From Anthoceros angustus (taxonomy: Eukaryota; Streptophyta; Anthocerotopsida; Anthocerotales; Anthocerotaceae), in contig VJWM01000280.1 of the NCBI GenBank assembly GCA_010909165.1, positions 78,024 to 142,023 on the forward strand: 64,000 nucleotides of DNA, given 5' to 3'. Shown here piece after piece: positions 1-12,223 of the stretch (its first letter is position 1; the number at the start of each line of letters is the position of its first letter). Both the position numbers and the translations under genes were made by a program. Below the pieces are notes generated by a model. It was not told the DNA's origin, made no database searches, and saw nothing but the letters and a program-made list of their open reading frames with translations.

Positions 1-175
1 TGGGGCGTCCCACACGCTCCTTCTCCTCGTGCTCGGTGTCATTATCGAACTTCCTATATTCCAAGGTTTCGTCGATCGACGTTCTTCTAACACTAGACCG
101 CACTGCAAATGCATCTCGGACTGCTGTCCTCATAAATCTCTGTCTTTATCTTGCACTCTAGACATTTCACTCCAT
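1..175 (-). pseudogene. TFIIB-like copy 0, zinc-ribbon end only (cut by window edge)
   Basis: This is the N-terminal part of the array's TFIIB-like gene; the rest lies outside the window. The start codon is the complement of 173-175. As in most copies the third codon has lost one base relative to copies reading MELKCLEC, so the frame breaks at once. Confidence 0.7.
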
Positions 176-365
176 ATTCTCATGTCCCGAGATAATTAAA
201 AAGTGGAATGTGTAGCCTTGAAATCGTTAACCCACGAGGGCTTTGGACAATGAGTGACTAAGCACAATGATTGTTTTTCAAACAAGAAAGGATTCCAGTG
301 ACCTTGAACCTTGACACCTTACGAGGGCTTGTCCAATGTTTATGAATATATGTAAGTCGCATCCT

Positions 366-458
366 CATTTATATACCCAAGTTTTCCTTGGCCCTTGGGA
401 ATCTTACGTGGAATTTTGCATCCGAAACCCCTAATTACCATGGGCCAAGGAACAATCA
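366..458 (+). promoter_or_regulatory. TATA-like element and 11-bp inverted repeat, present in every full unit
   Basis: The sequence catttatataccc is a plausible plus-strand TATA element. Just after it, TTCCTTGGCCC is matched about 45 bases later by GGGCCAAGGAA, a perfect 11-bp inverted repeat that could form a hairpin. The same arrangement recurs near 2915, 5480, 8755, 10380, 14410, 16950, 18590, 33205, 34100, 35060, 37255, 42420, 44320, 44900, 45010, 49560 and 54000. No transcript is known to start here, so the promoter role is inferred. Confidence 0.35.
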
Positions 459-730
459 TCCTTGATTTCGTCATCCCCTTTTTTTCCCCCTTAAATTCGC
501 CCCACTTCCTTGAGGTTGATTCCGTCCTTGGACTTTGGCCTCACAAATTTTTCCACAAAGTTCTTCTTTCTCGAGCCGGACGCCAAGAGTCCGCTAGCCT
601 ACTTGCGCCCTCGGGACGCCGGAGTCCGTCCTATTGGCGCACTCCGGCACACCCGCAAGGCCAAGATGCACGGAGTCCGCCGGCCTACCCGCACGATCGA
701 GCCTCCCACTCCCCAATGCGACGTTCTCTC

Positions 731-815
731 GGCCCACGGTTTAGGGTTATCGGGCCTACCACTCCCGAGTCGCCGTCCTTTCGGCCCTCCCGTGAGACTT
801 CTCACGGTGAGTGCA
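731..815 (+). promoter_or_regulatory. Telo-box flanked by site II-like motifs, followed by a 5' splice-site-like sequence
   Basis: The core reads GGCCCAC, then GGTTTAGGGTTA (complement contains AACCCTAA, the plant telo-box), then TCGGGCC. About 60 bases on, most copies have CACCGGTGAGTG, a near-perfect plant 5' splice donor, and then ACGATGGCG, a good translation-start context opening a frame of only about 17 codons. Telo-box plus site II (GGCCCA) is the known architecture of plant translation and cell-cycle gene promoters. Copies lie near 3280, 5848, 6592, 10745, 11499, 12240, 14779, 18959, 26110, 27509, 29881, 34469, 34578, 35428, 35909, 37627, 39689, 44674 and 49925. This copy reads TCACGGTGAGTG, having lost one C. 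Confidence 0.45.
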
Positions 816-1049
816 TCGATGGCGGTGTCGTGCAATCCCGACCAGAATCGGTGAAGCTTGAGAAACCGCTTTTAATTTTTGAAAGTGTTTCGTAGAAAGG
901 GCCTATGTAAATTAGCCTACTTGTACCAAATATCAAAGGCTATCGCGGTCAAGCTATGTTGGAGCTTGAAATGACAACTTGCATGCAGAGAAGGAAAATC
1001 AAGTCAACCAAGAACAACCTTTAGACTAAACCACATCCTTGTAGAGGCG

Positions 1050-1253
1050 GTGAAAACCAAGCGTGGGATGAAAACAATCACTACTATTCAAGTTTTGAAA
1101 AGGGTGGAGACCCCATTAAAAGCGTTGAGCGTTTTTAGAGGACTTAACTTTCTCAAGGAGAAGCTCTTTTGCCCACCAAAATTTTCAAACCTCCTAGGAG
1201 CAAAGATTTGCATAGTACTAAATTGCAATCAAGAATGTAGGTCGCTAGAATGA
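1050..1253 (+). other. Conserved 61-67 codon open frame in the array core; function unknown
   Basis: This frame is unchanged in many units (also 6903-7106, 11057-11260, 11800-12003, 15092-15295, 24413-24616, 26418-26621, 27814-28017, 30186-30389). The first codon is GTG; the first ATG is seven codons in (MKTITTIQVL). The product is basic and has no motif I recognise. Other units carry a small indel near residue 36 that breaks it. The surrounding DNA is equally conserved, so conservation alone does not argue for protein coding. Confidence 0.2.
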
Positions 1254-1782
1254 AGGTGGCAGATAGTCTAAAATCTTATGTGAAACGAGTCATGTCCATG
1301 CACACGATGTTTGATTTAACGTAAGCAAAAATCTTGTCACTAAAGGACGGACGACGAAGGTCTTTTTCAATCCATGAAGTCCATCGGCAAACCTTTAACT
1401 TTGCATGGTCGGGAGTGTGCATGAGTGTAAGTGTTGGGAATGCGTGTTGACGATCGACCGTGGAATGCGATGCGGATGTATGGATGGGCGCGGGTCGGAT
1501 GCATAGGATTCAAACATTGATGCTTAATGGAGGGAGTCTCGGTCACGGCAGCTATGTCGACTATGTGCGACGCGACATACTCCTCACATCATTCTTGGCA
1601 CCCGGGACAAACATTTGACCCCTTGCTTCAAAGCATAACAAATTTGGCGTCATAATGCACATCTATTGATACATTGAATTTTACGTAGTGAGAAAAAGTC
1701 ACGACCATGCTGCATGCTAGTATGTGAGCAAGCACACTGAGCTATTTGATTGAAGGCAAGTTCACAGATAATCTAAGGCTCA

Positions 1783-2715
1783 ATTCGAGCTCTTCCAAAC
1801 AAAAATTCCCACTTTGCAAAACCATGCCGGTACTATAACGGATGCATGCGGACGCAAAAATCGGTAAGTGCTCTTGAGCGTACTCACCGCCACATTACAT
1901 GCGTCGGCAATGCTCTTGAGCGAGCCGCACGGTTCCCTCGAGATCTTAGACCATGTATATAACTCCGCGGTGACCGTGGGAGCTTGGATATCGAATTTTT
2001 GTTTTCCGAGGGCACTCACTTGAAAGACAGCTCTCGCACTTCCTTGCGCATTTCGAGCTGGAACAAAAGCAGTCTTGCAAAAATCCTTGGGCGGATAGCT
2101 TTGGGCGACGGCGGATTTCCTCGGGTCTGTGGCTCGTCATGCACGGCCCTCATTTCTAGGAGGTCCACCAACTTCCCAACAACCCCTGGTCAAGGCTATA
2201 GCTGCAGTACCCAAAGCCTCGTAGATTTCTTGCATTGACCGAGGAGTCCTTTCTTCTTTACAAGCCACGTACATAGCAGCAGCCACATACGTCTCTTCAC
2301 AACTCCCTTTTCTCAAGACCTCGCCTTCTTGTACAAGGAACTTGCCAATACTGCGTGTTGTGCACAATTCTCATTCTTCTGCGAGCTCGAAATCCTATCA
2401 AAGGCGGATATCAGTCATGCCATGAGTGGGAACCCGTGCATTCGTGTTCCGCAGTGTGGATGCAACCCATTTTTCCTTGCGCTGTAGTGCGGATGCAAGT
2501 GGTTAGGCCAGCATGGTCGAGCAAGTCATCCGTGTAATGAGGACGCCCCACACGCTCCTTCTCCTCGTGCTCGGTGTCATTATCGAACTTCCTATATTCC
2601 AAGGTTTCGTCGACACGACGTTCTTCTAACACTAGACCGCACTGCAAATGCCGCCTGCACTGCTGTCCTCATAAATCTCTGTCTTTATCTTGCACTCTAG
2701 ACATTTCGACTCCAT
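1783..2715 (-). pseudogene. TFIIB-like copy 1
   Basis: This is a near full-length copy in three broken frames. Minus-strand frames give the zinc-ribbon side with QCGLVLEERR, the first cyclin repeat with ACKEERTPRSMQEIY, and the second with VAVSTLKSTYRFLRPHA. The start region has TTTCGACTCCAT in place of TTTCAGCTCCAT. Confidence 0.75.
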
Positions 2716-5288
2716 ATTCTCTGTCACGAGATAATTAAAAAGTGGAATGTGTAGCCTTGAAATCGTTAACCCACGAGGGCTTTGGACAATGAGTGACTAA
2801 GCACAATGATTGTTTTTCAAACAAGAAAGGATTCCACAGTGACCTTGAACCTTGACACCTTACGAGGGCTTGTCCAATGTTTATGAATATATGTAAGTCG
2901 ATCCCTCATTTATATACCCAAGTTTTCCTTGGCCCTTGGGAATCTTACGTGGAATTTTGCATCCGAAACCCCTAATTACCATGGGCCAAGGAACAATCAT
3001 CCTTGGATTTCGTCATCCCTTTTTTCCCCTTAAATTCGCCCCACTTCCTTCGAGGTTGATTCCGTCCTTGGACTTTGGCCTCACAAATTTTTCCACAAAG
3101 TTCTTCTTTCTCGAACGCCGGACGCCAAGAGTCCGCTAGCCTACTTGCGCCTCGGACGCCGGAGTCTGCCGTCCTATTGGCGCACTCCGGCACACCCGCA
3201 AGGCCAAGATGCACGGAGTCCGTCGGCCTACCCGCACGATCGAGCCTCCCACTCCCCAATGCGACGTTCTCTCGGCCCACGGTTTAGGGTTATCGGGCCT
3301 ACCACTCCCGAGTCGCCGTCCTTCGGCCCTCCGTGAGACTTCTCACGGTGAGTGCATCGATGGCACCGTGCAATCCCGACCAGAATCGGTGAAGCTTGAG
3401 AAACCGCTTTTAATTTTTGAAAGTGTTTCGTAGAAAGGGCCTATGTAAATTAGCCTACTTGTACCAAATATCAAAGGCTATCGCATCAAGCTATGTTGGA
3501 GCTTGAAATGACAACTTGCATGCAGAGAAGGAAAACGAAGTCAACCAAGAACAACCTTTAGACTAAACCACATCCTTGTAGAGGCGGTGAAAACCAAGCG
3601 TGGGATGAAAACAATCACTACTATTCAAGTTTTGAAAAGGGTGGAGACCCCATTAAAAGCGTTGAGCGTTTTTAGAGGACTTAACTTTCTCTCAAGGAGA
3701 AGCTCTTTTGCCCACCAAAATTTTCAAACCTCCTAGGAGCAAAGATTTGCATAGTACTAAATTGCAATCAAGAATGTAGGTCGCTAGAATGAAGGTGGCG
3801 AGATAGTCTAAAATCTTATGTGAAACGAGTCATGTCCATGCACACGATGTTTGATTTAACGTAAGCAAAAATCTTGTCACTAAAGGACGGACGAAGGTCT
3901 TTTTCCAATCCATGAAGTCCATCGGCAAACCTTTAACTTTGCATGGTCGGGAGTGTGCATGAGTGTAAGTGTTGGGAATGCGTGTTGTGCACAATTCTCA
4001 TTCTTCTGCGAGCTCGAAATCCTATCAAAGGCGGATGTATGGATGGGCGCGGGTCGGATGCATAGGATTCAAACATTGATGATTAATGGAGGAGTCTCGG
4101 TCACGGCAGCTATGTCGACTATGTGCGACGCGACATACTCCTCACATCATTCTTGGCACCCGGGACAAACATTTGACCCCTTGCTTCAAAGAAGCATAAC
4201 AAATTTGGCGTCATAATGCACACGATCTATTGATACATTGAATTTTACGAGTGAGAAAAAGTCACCGACCATGCTGCATGCTAGTATGTGAGCACAAGCA
4301 CACTGAGCTATTTGATTGAAGGCAAGTTCACAACAAGATAATCTAAGGCTCAATTCGAGCTCTTCCAAACAAAAATTCCCACTTTGCAAAAACCATGCCG
4401 GTACTATAACGGATGCATGCGGACGCAAAATCTGGTAAGTGCTCTTGAGCGTACTCACCGCCACATTACATGCGTCGGCAATGCTCTTGAGCGAGCTGCA
4501 CGGTTCCCTCGAGATCTTACAGACCATGTATATAACTCCGGCGGTGACCGACTGTGGGGAGCTTCGGATATCGAATTTTTGTTTTCCGAGGGCACTCACA
4601 GCTTGAAAGACAGCTCTCGCACTTTCCTTGCGCATTTCGAGCCTGGAACAAAACAGTGCTGCAAAATCCTTGGGCCGGATAGCTTTGGACGCGCACGGCG
4701 GATTTCCTCGGGTGCGCGGCTCATGCACGGCCCTCATTTCTAGGAGGTCCACCAACTTCCCAACAACCCCTGGTCAAGGCTATAGCTGCAGTACCCAAAG
4801 CCTCGTAGATTTCTTGCATTGACCGAGGAGTCCTTTCTTCTTTACAAGCCACGTACATAGCAGCCACATCGTCTCTTCACAACTCCCTTTTCTCAAGACC
4901 CTCGCCTTCTTGTACAAGGAACTTGCCAATACTGCGTGTTGTGCACAATTCTCATTCTTCTGCGAGCTCGAAATCCTATCAAAGGCGGATATCGCCGTCA
5001 TGAGTGGGAACCCGTGCATTCGTGTTCCGCGGTGTGGATGCAACCCATTTTTCCTTTGCTGTAGTGCGGATGCAAGTGGTTAGGCCAGCATGGTCGAGCA
5101 AGTCATCCGTGTCGTGGGGCGTCCCACACGCCTCCTTCTCCTCGTGCTCGGTGTCATTATCGAACTTCCTATATTCCAAGGTTTCGTCGACACGACGTTC
5201 TTCTAACACTAGACCGCACTGCAAATGTTGCCTGCACTGTCCTCATAAATCTCTGTCTTTATCTTGCACTCTAGACATTTCACTCCAT
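2716..5288. repeat. Array unit 2 (about 2.57 kb)
   Basis: This is a full unit. It differs from its neighbours at 3985-4036, where about 50 bases of the TFIIB-like sequence replace the normal segment (see findings). Confidence 0.9.
4353..5288 (-). pseudogene. TFIIB-like copy 2
   Basis: This is one of the better copies. A 189-codon minus-strand frame (4186-4755) covers the linker and the whole second cyclin repeat: LEMRKESARAVFQAVSALGK, GVIYMVCKISREPC, then VAVSTLKSTYQILRPHA and VPAWF. The zinc-ribbon side is in another frame (4979-5224). It reads past the usual C-terminus because the stop codon used in other copies is lost. Confidence 0.78.
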
Positions 5289-8200
5289 ATTCTCCTGTCA
5301 CGAGATAATTAAAAAGTGGAATGTGTAGCCTTGAAATCGTTAACCCACGAGGGCTTTGGACAATGAGTGACTAAGCACAATGATTGTTTTTCAAACAAGA
5401 AAGGATTCCATGACCTTGAACCTTGACACCTTACGAGGGCTTGTCCAATGTTTATGAATATATGTAAGTCGCATCCCTCATTTATATACCCAAGTTTTCC
5501 TTGGCCCTTGGGAATCTTACGTGGAATTTTGCATCCCGAAACCCCTAATTACCATGGGCCAAGGAACAATCATCCTTGGATTTCGTCATCCCCTTTTTTT
5601 CCCCTTAAATTCGCCCCACTTCCTTGAGGTTGATTCCGTCCTTGGACTTTGGCCTCACAAATTTTTCCACAAAGTTCTTCTTTCTCGAGCCGGACGCCAA
5701 GAGTCCGCTAGCCTACTTGCGCCGGACGCCGGAGTCTGCCGTCCTATTGGCGCACTCCGGCACACCAAGGCCAAGATGCACGAGTCCGTCGGCCTACCCG
5801 CACGATCGAGCCTCCCACTCCCCAATGCGACGTTCTCTCGGCCCACGGTTTAGGGTTATCGGGCCTACCACTCCCGAGTGCGCCGTCCTTTCGGCCCTCC
5901 GTGAGACTTCTCACCGGTGAGTGCACGATGGCATGTCGTGCAATCCCGACCAGAATCGGTGAAGCTTGAGAAACCGCTTTTAATTTTTGAAAGTGTTTCG
6001 TAGAAAGGGCCTATGTAAATTAGCCTACTTGTACCAAATATCAAAGGCTATCGCGGTCAAGCTATGTTGGAGCTTGAAATGACAACTTGCATGCAGAGAA
6101 GGAAAATCAAGTCAACCAAGAACAACCTTTAGACTAAACCACATCCTTGTAGAGGTGAAAACCAAGCGTGGGATGAAAACAATCACTACTATTCAAGTTT
6201 TGAAAAGGGTGGAGACCCCATTAAAAGCGTTGAGCGTTTTTAGAGGACTTAACTTTCTCTCAAGGAGAAGCTCTTTTGCCCACCAAAATTTTCAAACCTC
6301 CTAGGAGCAAAGATTTGCATAGTACTAAATTGCAATCAAGAATGTAGGTCGCTAGAATGAAGGTGGCGATAGTCTAAAATCTTATGTGAAACGAGTCATG
6401 TCCATGCACACGATGTTTGATTTAACGTAAGCAAAAATCTTGTCACTAAAGGACGTGGACGAAGGTCTTTTTCCAATCCATGAAGTCCATCGGCAAACCT
6501 TTAACTTGCATGGTCGGGAGTGTGCATGAGTGTAAGTGTTGGGAATGCGTGTTGACGATGCGACCGTGGAATGCGGCGTTCTCTCGGCCCACGGTTTAGG
6601 GTTATCGGGCCTACCACTCCCGAGTCGCCGTCCTTTCGGCCCTCCCGTGAGACTTCTCACCGGTGAGTGCACGATGGCAGTCGTGCAATCCCGACCTCAG
6701 AATCGTGAAGCTTGAGAAACCGTTTTAATTTTTGAAAGTGTTTCGTAGAAAGGGCCTATGTAAATTAGCCTACTTGTACCAAATATCAAAGGCTATCGCG
6801 GTCAAGCTATGTTGGAGCTTGAAATGACAACTTGCATGCAGAGAAGGAAAATCAAGTCAACCAAGAACAACCTTTAGACTAAACCACATCCTTGTAGAGG
6901 CGGTGAAAACCAAGCGTGGGATGAAAACAATCACTACTATTCAAGTTTTGAAAAGGGTGGAGACCCCATTAAAAGCGTTGAGCGTTTTTAGAGGACTTAA
7001 CTTTCTCAAGGAGAAGCTCTTTTGCCCACCAAAATTTTCAAACCTCCTAGGAGCAAAGATTTGCATAGTACTAAATTGCAATCAAGAATGTAGGTCGCTA
7101 GAATGAAGGTGGCAGATAGTCTAAAATCTTATGTGAAACGAGTCATGTCCATGCACACGATGTTTGATTTAACGTAAGCAAAAATCTTGTCACTAAAGGA
7201 CGTGGACGAAGGTCTTTTCCAATCCATGAAGTCCATCGGCAAACCTTTAACTTGCATGGTCGGGAGTGTGCATGAGTGTAAGTGTTGGGAATGCGTGTTG
7301 GATCTTGGCCGTGGAATGCGATGCGGATGTATGGATGGGCGCGGGTCGGATGCATAGGATTCAAACATTGATTAATGGAGGAGTCTCGGTCACGGCTATG
7401 TCGACTATGTGCGACGCGACATACTCCTCACATCATTCTTGGCACCCGGGACAAACATTTGACCCCTTGCTTCAAAGAAGCATAACAAATTGGCCGTCAT
7501 AATGCACATCTATTGATACATTGAATTTTACGTAGTGAGAAAAGTCACCGACCATGCTGCATGCTAGTATGTGAGCTCAAGCACACATGAGCTATTTGAT
7601 TGAAGGCAAGTTCACAACAGATAATCTAAGGCTCAATTCTCGAGCTCTTCCAAACAAAAATTCCCACTTTGCAAAAACCATGCGGTACTATAACGGATGC
7701 ATGCGGACGCAAAAATCTGGTAAGTGCTCTTGAGCGTACTCACCGCCACATTACATGCGTCGGCAATGCTCTTGAGCGAGCCGCAGTTCCCTCGAGATCT
7801 TAGACCATGTATATAACTCCGCGGTGACCGACCGTGGGGAGCTTGGATATCAATTTTTGTTTTCCGAGGGCACTCAGCTTGAAAGACAGCTCTCGCACTT
7901 CCTTGCGCATTTCGAGCTGGAACAAAACAAAAGGTCTTGCAAAAATCCTTGGGCGGATAGCTTTGACGCCAAGACGGCGGATTTCCTCGGTCTGGTCATG
8001 CACGGCCCTCATTTCTAGGAGGTCCACCAACTTCCCAACAACCCCTGGTCAAGGCTATAGCTGCAGTACCCAAAGCCTCGTAGATTTCTTGCATTGACCG
8101 AGGAGTCCTTTCTTCTTTACAAGCCACGACATAGCAGCCACATCGTCTCTTCACAACTCCCTTTTCTCAAGACCCTCGCCTTCTTGTACAAGGAACTTGC

Positions 8201-8563
8201 CAATACCGTGTTGTGCACAATTCTCATTCTTCTGCGAGCTCAAATCCTATCAAAGGCGGATATCAGTGCCGTCATGAGTGGGAACCCGTGCATTCGTGTT
8301 CCGCAGTGTGGATGCAACCCATTTTTCCTTTGCTCAGAGTGCGGATGCAAGTGGTTAGGCCAGCATGGTCGAGCAAGTCATCCGTGTCGTGGGGCGTCCC
8401 ACACGCTCCTTCTCCTCGTGCTCGGTGTCATTATCGAACTTCCTATATTCCAAGGTTTCGTCGACACGACGTTCTTCTAACACTAGACCGCACTGCAAAT
8501 GCATCTCGGACTGCTGTCCTCATAAATCTGTCTTTATCTTGCACTCTAGACATTTCACTCCAT
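5289..8563. repeat. Array unit 3 (about 3.27 kb, with one extra 743-bp loop)
   Basis: This unit contains the telo-box/core segment twice: after ggaatgcg at about 6573 the sequence returns to gcgttctctcggccc instead of continuing into gatgcggatgtatgg. The second pass then runs through to TFIIB-like copy 3. Confidence 0.85.
7636..8563 (-). pseudogene. TFIIB-like copy 3
   Basis: This is a near full-length copy with frame breaks in the zinc ribbon, the linker and the second cyclin repeat. Fragments of IRPRIF and LEMRKEVRELSF are readable around 7800-8030. Confidence 0.7.
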
Positions 8564-10190
8564 ATTCTCGTCCCGAGATAATTAAAAAGTGGAATGTGTA
8601 GCCTTGAAATCGTTAACCCACGAGGGCTTTGGACAATGAGTGACTAAGCACAATGATTGTTTTTCAAACAAGAAAGGATTCCATGACCTTGAACCTTGAC
8701 ACCTTACGAGGGCTTGTCCAATGTTTATGAATATATGTAAGTCGCATCCCTCATTTATATACCCAAGTTTTCCTTGGCCCTTGGGAATCTTACGTGGAAT
8801 TTTGCATCCGAAACCCCTAATTACCATGGGCCAAGGAACAATCATCCTTGGATTTCGTCATCCCTTTTTTCCCCTTAAATTCGCCCACTTCCTTGAGGTT
8901 GATTCCGTCCTTGGACTTTGGCCTCACAAATTTTTCCACAAAGTTCTTCTTTCTCGAGCCGGACGCCAAGAGTCCGCTAGCCTACTTGCGCCGGACGCCG
9001 AGTCTCGGTCACGGCTATGTCGACTATGTGCGACGCGACATACTCCTCACATCATTCTTGGCACCCGGGACAAACATTTGACCCCTTGCTTCAAAGAAGC
9101 ATAACAAATTGGCCGTCATAATGCACATCTATTGATACATTTAATTTTACGTAGTGAGAAAAAGTCACGACCATGCTGCATGCTAGTATGTGAGCACAAG
9201 CACACTGAGCTATTTGATTGAAGGCAAGTTCACGGCGCATAATCTAAGGCTCAATTCTGAGCTCTTCCAAACAAAAATTCCCACTTTGCAAAAACCATGC
9301 CGGTACTATAACGGATGCATGCGGACGCAAAAATCGGTAAGTGCTCTTGAGCGTACTCACCGCCACATTACATGCGTCGGCAATGCTCTTGAGCGAGCCG
9401 CAGTTCCCTCGAGATCTTCAGACCATGTATATAACTCCGCGGTGACCGTGGGGAGCTTGGATATCGAATTTTTGTTTTCCGAGGGCACTCAGCTTGAAAG
9501 ACAGCTCTCGCACTTCCTTGCGCATTTCGAGCTGGAACAAAGCAGTCTTGCAAAAATCCTTGGGCGGATAGCTTTGACGCCAAGACGGCGGATTTCCTCG
9601 GGTCTGTGACTCGTCATGCACGGCCCTCATTTCTAGGAGGTCCACCAACTTCCCAACAACCCCCGGTCAAGGCTATAGCTGCAGTACCCAAAGCCTCGTA
9701 GATTTCTTGCATTGACCGAGGAGTCCTTTCTTCTTTACAAGCCACGACATAGCAGCAGCCACATACGTCTCTTCACAACTCCCTTTTCTCAAGACCCTCG
9801 CCTTCTTGTACAAGGAACTTGCCAATACACTGCGTGTTGTGCACAATTCTCATTCTTCTGCGAGCTCAAATCCTATCAAAGGCGGATATCAGTCATTGTC
9901 ATGAGTGGGAACCCGTGCATTCGTGTTCCGCGGTGTGGATGCAACCCATTTTTCCTTGCGCTGTAGTGCGGATGCAAGTGGTTAGGCCAGCATGGTCGAG
10001 CAAGTCATCCGTGTCGTGGGGCGTCCCACACGCTCCTTCTCCTCGTGCTCGGTGTCATTATCGAACTTCCTATATTCCAAGGTTTCGTCGATCGACGTTC
10101 TTCTAACACTAGACCGCACTGCAAATGCCGCTCTGCACTGCTGTCCTCATAAATCTGTCTTTATCTTGCACTCTAGACATTTCACTCCAT
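8564..10190. repeat. Array unit 4, short form (about 1.63 kb)
   Basis: The unit jumps at about 9000 from the GC-rich segment (gccggacgcc) straight to agtctcggtcacggc, omitting the telo-box, the conserved core and the segment after it. The TFIIB-like copy is retained. Confidence 0.85.
9253..10190 (-). pseudogene. TFIIB-like copy 4
   Basis: This is a near full-length copy. The first cyclin repeat (9640-9850) and second (9260-9450) are recognisable but lie in different frames. Confidence 0.72.
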
Positions 10191-11480
10191 ATTCTCTCAC
10201 GAGATAATTAAAAAGTGGAATGTGTAGCCTTGAAATCGTTAACCCACGAGGGCTTTGGACAATGAGTGACTAAGCACAATGATTGTTTTTCAAACAAGAA
10301 AGGATTCCAGTGACCTTGAACCTTGACACCTTACGAGGGCTTGTCCAATGTTTATGAATATATGTAAGTCGCATCCCTCATTTATATACCCAAGTTTTCC
10401 TTGGCCCTTGGGAATCTTACGTGGAATTTTGCATCCGAAACCCCTAATTACCATGGGCCAAGGAACAATCATCCTTGGATTTCGTCATCCCCTTTTTTTC
10501 CCCCTTAAATTCGCCCCACTTCCTTGAGGTTGATTCCGTCCTTGGACTTTGGCCTCACAAATTTTTCCACAAAGTTCTTCTTTCTCGAACGCCGGACGCC
10601 AAGAGTCCGCTAGCCTACTTGCGCCGGACGCCGAGTCTGCCGTCCTATTGGCGCACTCCGGCACACCAAGGCCAAGATGCACGAGTCCGTCGGCCTACCC
10701 GCACGATCGAGCCTCCCACTCCCCAATGCGACGCTCTCGGCCCACGGTTTAGGGTTATCGGGCCTACCACTCCCGAGTCGCCGTCCTTTCGGCCCTCCCG
10801 TGAGACTTCTCACCGGTGAGTGCACGATGGCGGTATCGTGCAATCCCGACCAGAATCGGTGAAGCTTGAGAAACCGTTTTAATTTTTGAAAGTGTTTCGT
10901 AGAAAGGGCCTATGTAAATTAGCCTACTTGTACCAAATATCAAAGGCTATCGCGGTCAAGCTATGTTGGAGCTTGAAATGACAACTTGCATGCAGAGAAG
11001 GAAAATCAAGTCAACCAAGAACAACCTTTAGACTAAACCACATCCTTGTAGAGGCGGTGAAAACCAAGCGTGGGATGAAAACAATCACTACTATTCAAGT
11101 TTTGAAAAGGGTGGAGACCCCATTAAAAGCGTTGAGCGTTTTTAGAGGACTTAACTTTCTCAAGGAGAAGCTCTTTTGCCCACCAAAATTTTCAAACCTC
11201 CTAGGAGCAAAGATTTGCATAGTACTAAATTGCAATCAAGAATGTAGGTCGCTAGAATGAAGGTGGCGATAGTCTAAAATCTTATGTGAAACGAGTCATG
11301 TCCATGCACACGATGTTTGATTTAACGTAAGCAAAAATCTTGTCACTAAAGGACGTGGACGACGAAGGTCTTTTTCCAATCCATGAAGTCCATCGGCAAA
11401 CCTTTAACTTTGCATGGTCGGGAGTGTGCATGAGTGTAAGTGTTGGGAATGCGTGTTGACGATGCCGACCGTGGAATGCG

Positions 11481-12223
11481 GCGTTCTCTCGGCCCACGGT
11501 TTAGGGTTATCGGGCCTACCACTCCCGAGTCGCCGTCCTTTCGGCCCTCCCGTGAGACTTCTCACCGGTGAGTGCACGATGGCGGTATCGTGCAATCCCG
11601 ACCAGAATCGGTGAAGCTTGAGAAACCGTTTTAATTTTTGAAAGTGTTTCGTAGAAAGGGCCTATGTAAATTAGCCTACTTGTACCAAATATCAAAGGCT
11701 ATCGTCAAGCTATGTTGGAGCTTGAAATGACAACTTGCATGCAGAGAAGGCGAAGTCAACCAAGAACAACCTTTAGACTAAACCACATCCTTGTAGGCGG
11801 TGAAAACCAAGCGTGGGATGAAAACAATCACTACTATTCAAGTTTTGAAAAGGGTGGAGACCCCATTAAAAGCGTTGAGCGTTTTTAGAGGACTTAACTT
11901 TCTCAAGGAGAAGCTCTTTTGCCCACCAAAATTTTCAAACCTCCTAGGAGCAAAGATTTGCATAGTACTAAATTGCAATCAAGAATGTAGGTCGCTAGAA
12001 TGAAGGTGGCGATAGTCTAAAATCTTATGTGAAACGAGTCATGTCCATGCACACGATGTTTGATTTAACGTAAGCAAAAATCTTGTCACTAAAGGACGTG
12101 GACGACGAAGGTCTTTTTCCAATCCATGAAGTCCATCGGCAAACCTTTAACTTTGCATGGTCGGGAGTGTGCATGAGTGTAAGTGTTGGGAATGCGTGTT
12201 GACGATGCCGACCGTGGAATGCG
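11481..12223. repeat. 743-bp looped sub-unit
   Basis: The sub-unit runs from gcgttctctcggccc to ggaatgcg and is immediately repeated. It holds one telo-box, one splice-donor-like site and one intact 67-codon frame. The junction uses the shared bases AATGCG. The same junction closes the loops at about 6573 and 12,224. Confidence 0.88.

Larger units (their letters stand above)
176..2715. repeat. Array unit 1 (about 2.54 kb)
   Basis: This is a full unit in the standard order: TATA/inverted-repeat segment (about 300-500), GC-rich segment with telo-box (about 580-860), conserved core (about 960-1260), variable segment with the gatgtatggatggg motif (about 1470-1780), then TFIIB-like copy 1. The next unit repeats it base for base apart from small indels. 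Confidence 0.9.

Noticed and set aside
738-749. Interstitial telomere repeat (TTTAGGG)
   Set aside because: There is only one and a half motif per unit, flanked by site II motifs. It fits a promoter telo-box, not a telomeric tract.
599-835. Minus-strand GC-rich frame recurring in most units (with GPKGRRLGSGRPDNPKPW)
   Set aside because: It is disrupted by different indels in nearly every unit, overlaps the promoter-like module and resembles no family; its recurrence reflects DNA repetition.
10290-10472. 60-codon minus-strand frame recurring upstream of TFIIB (MIVPWPMVIRGFGCK)
   Set aside because: It overlaps the inverted repeat and TATA-like element and is no more conserved than the surrounding DNA. 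No family is recognised.
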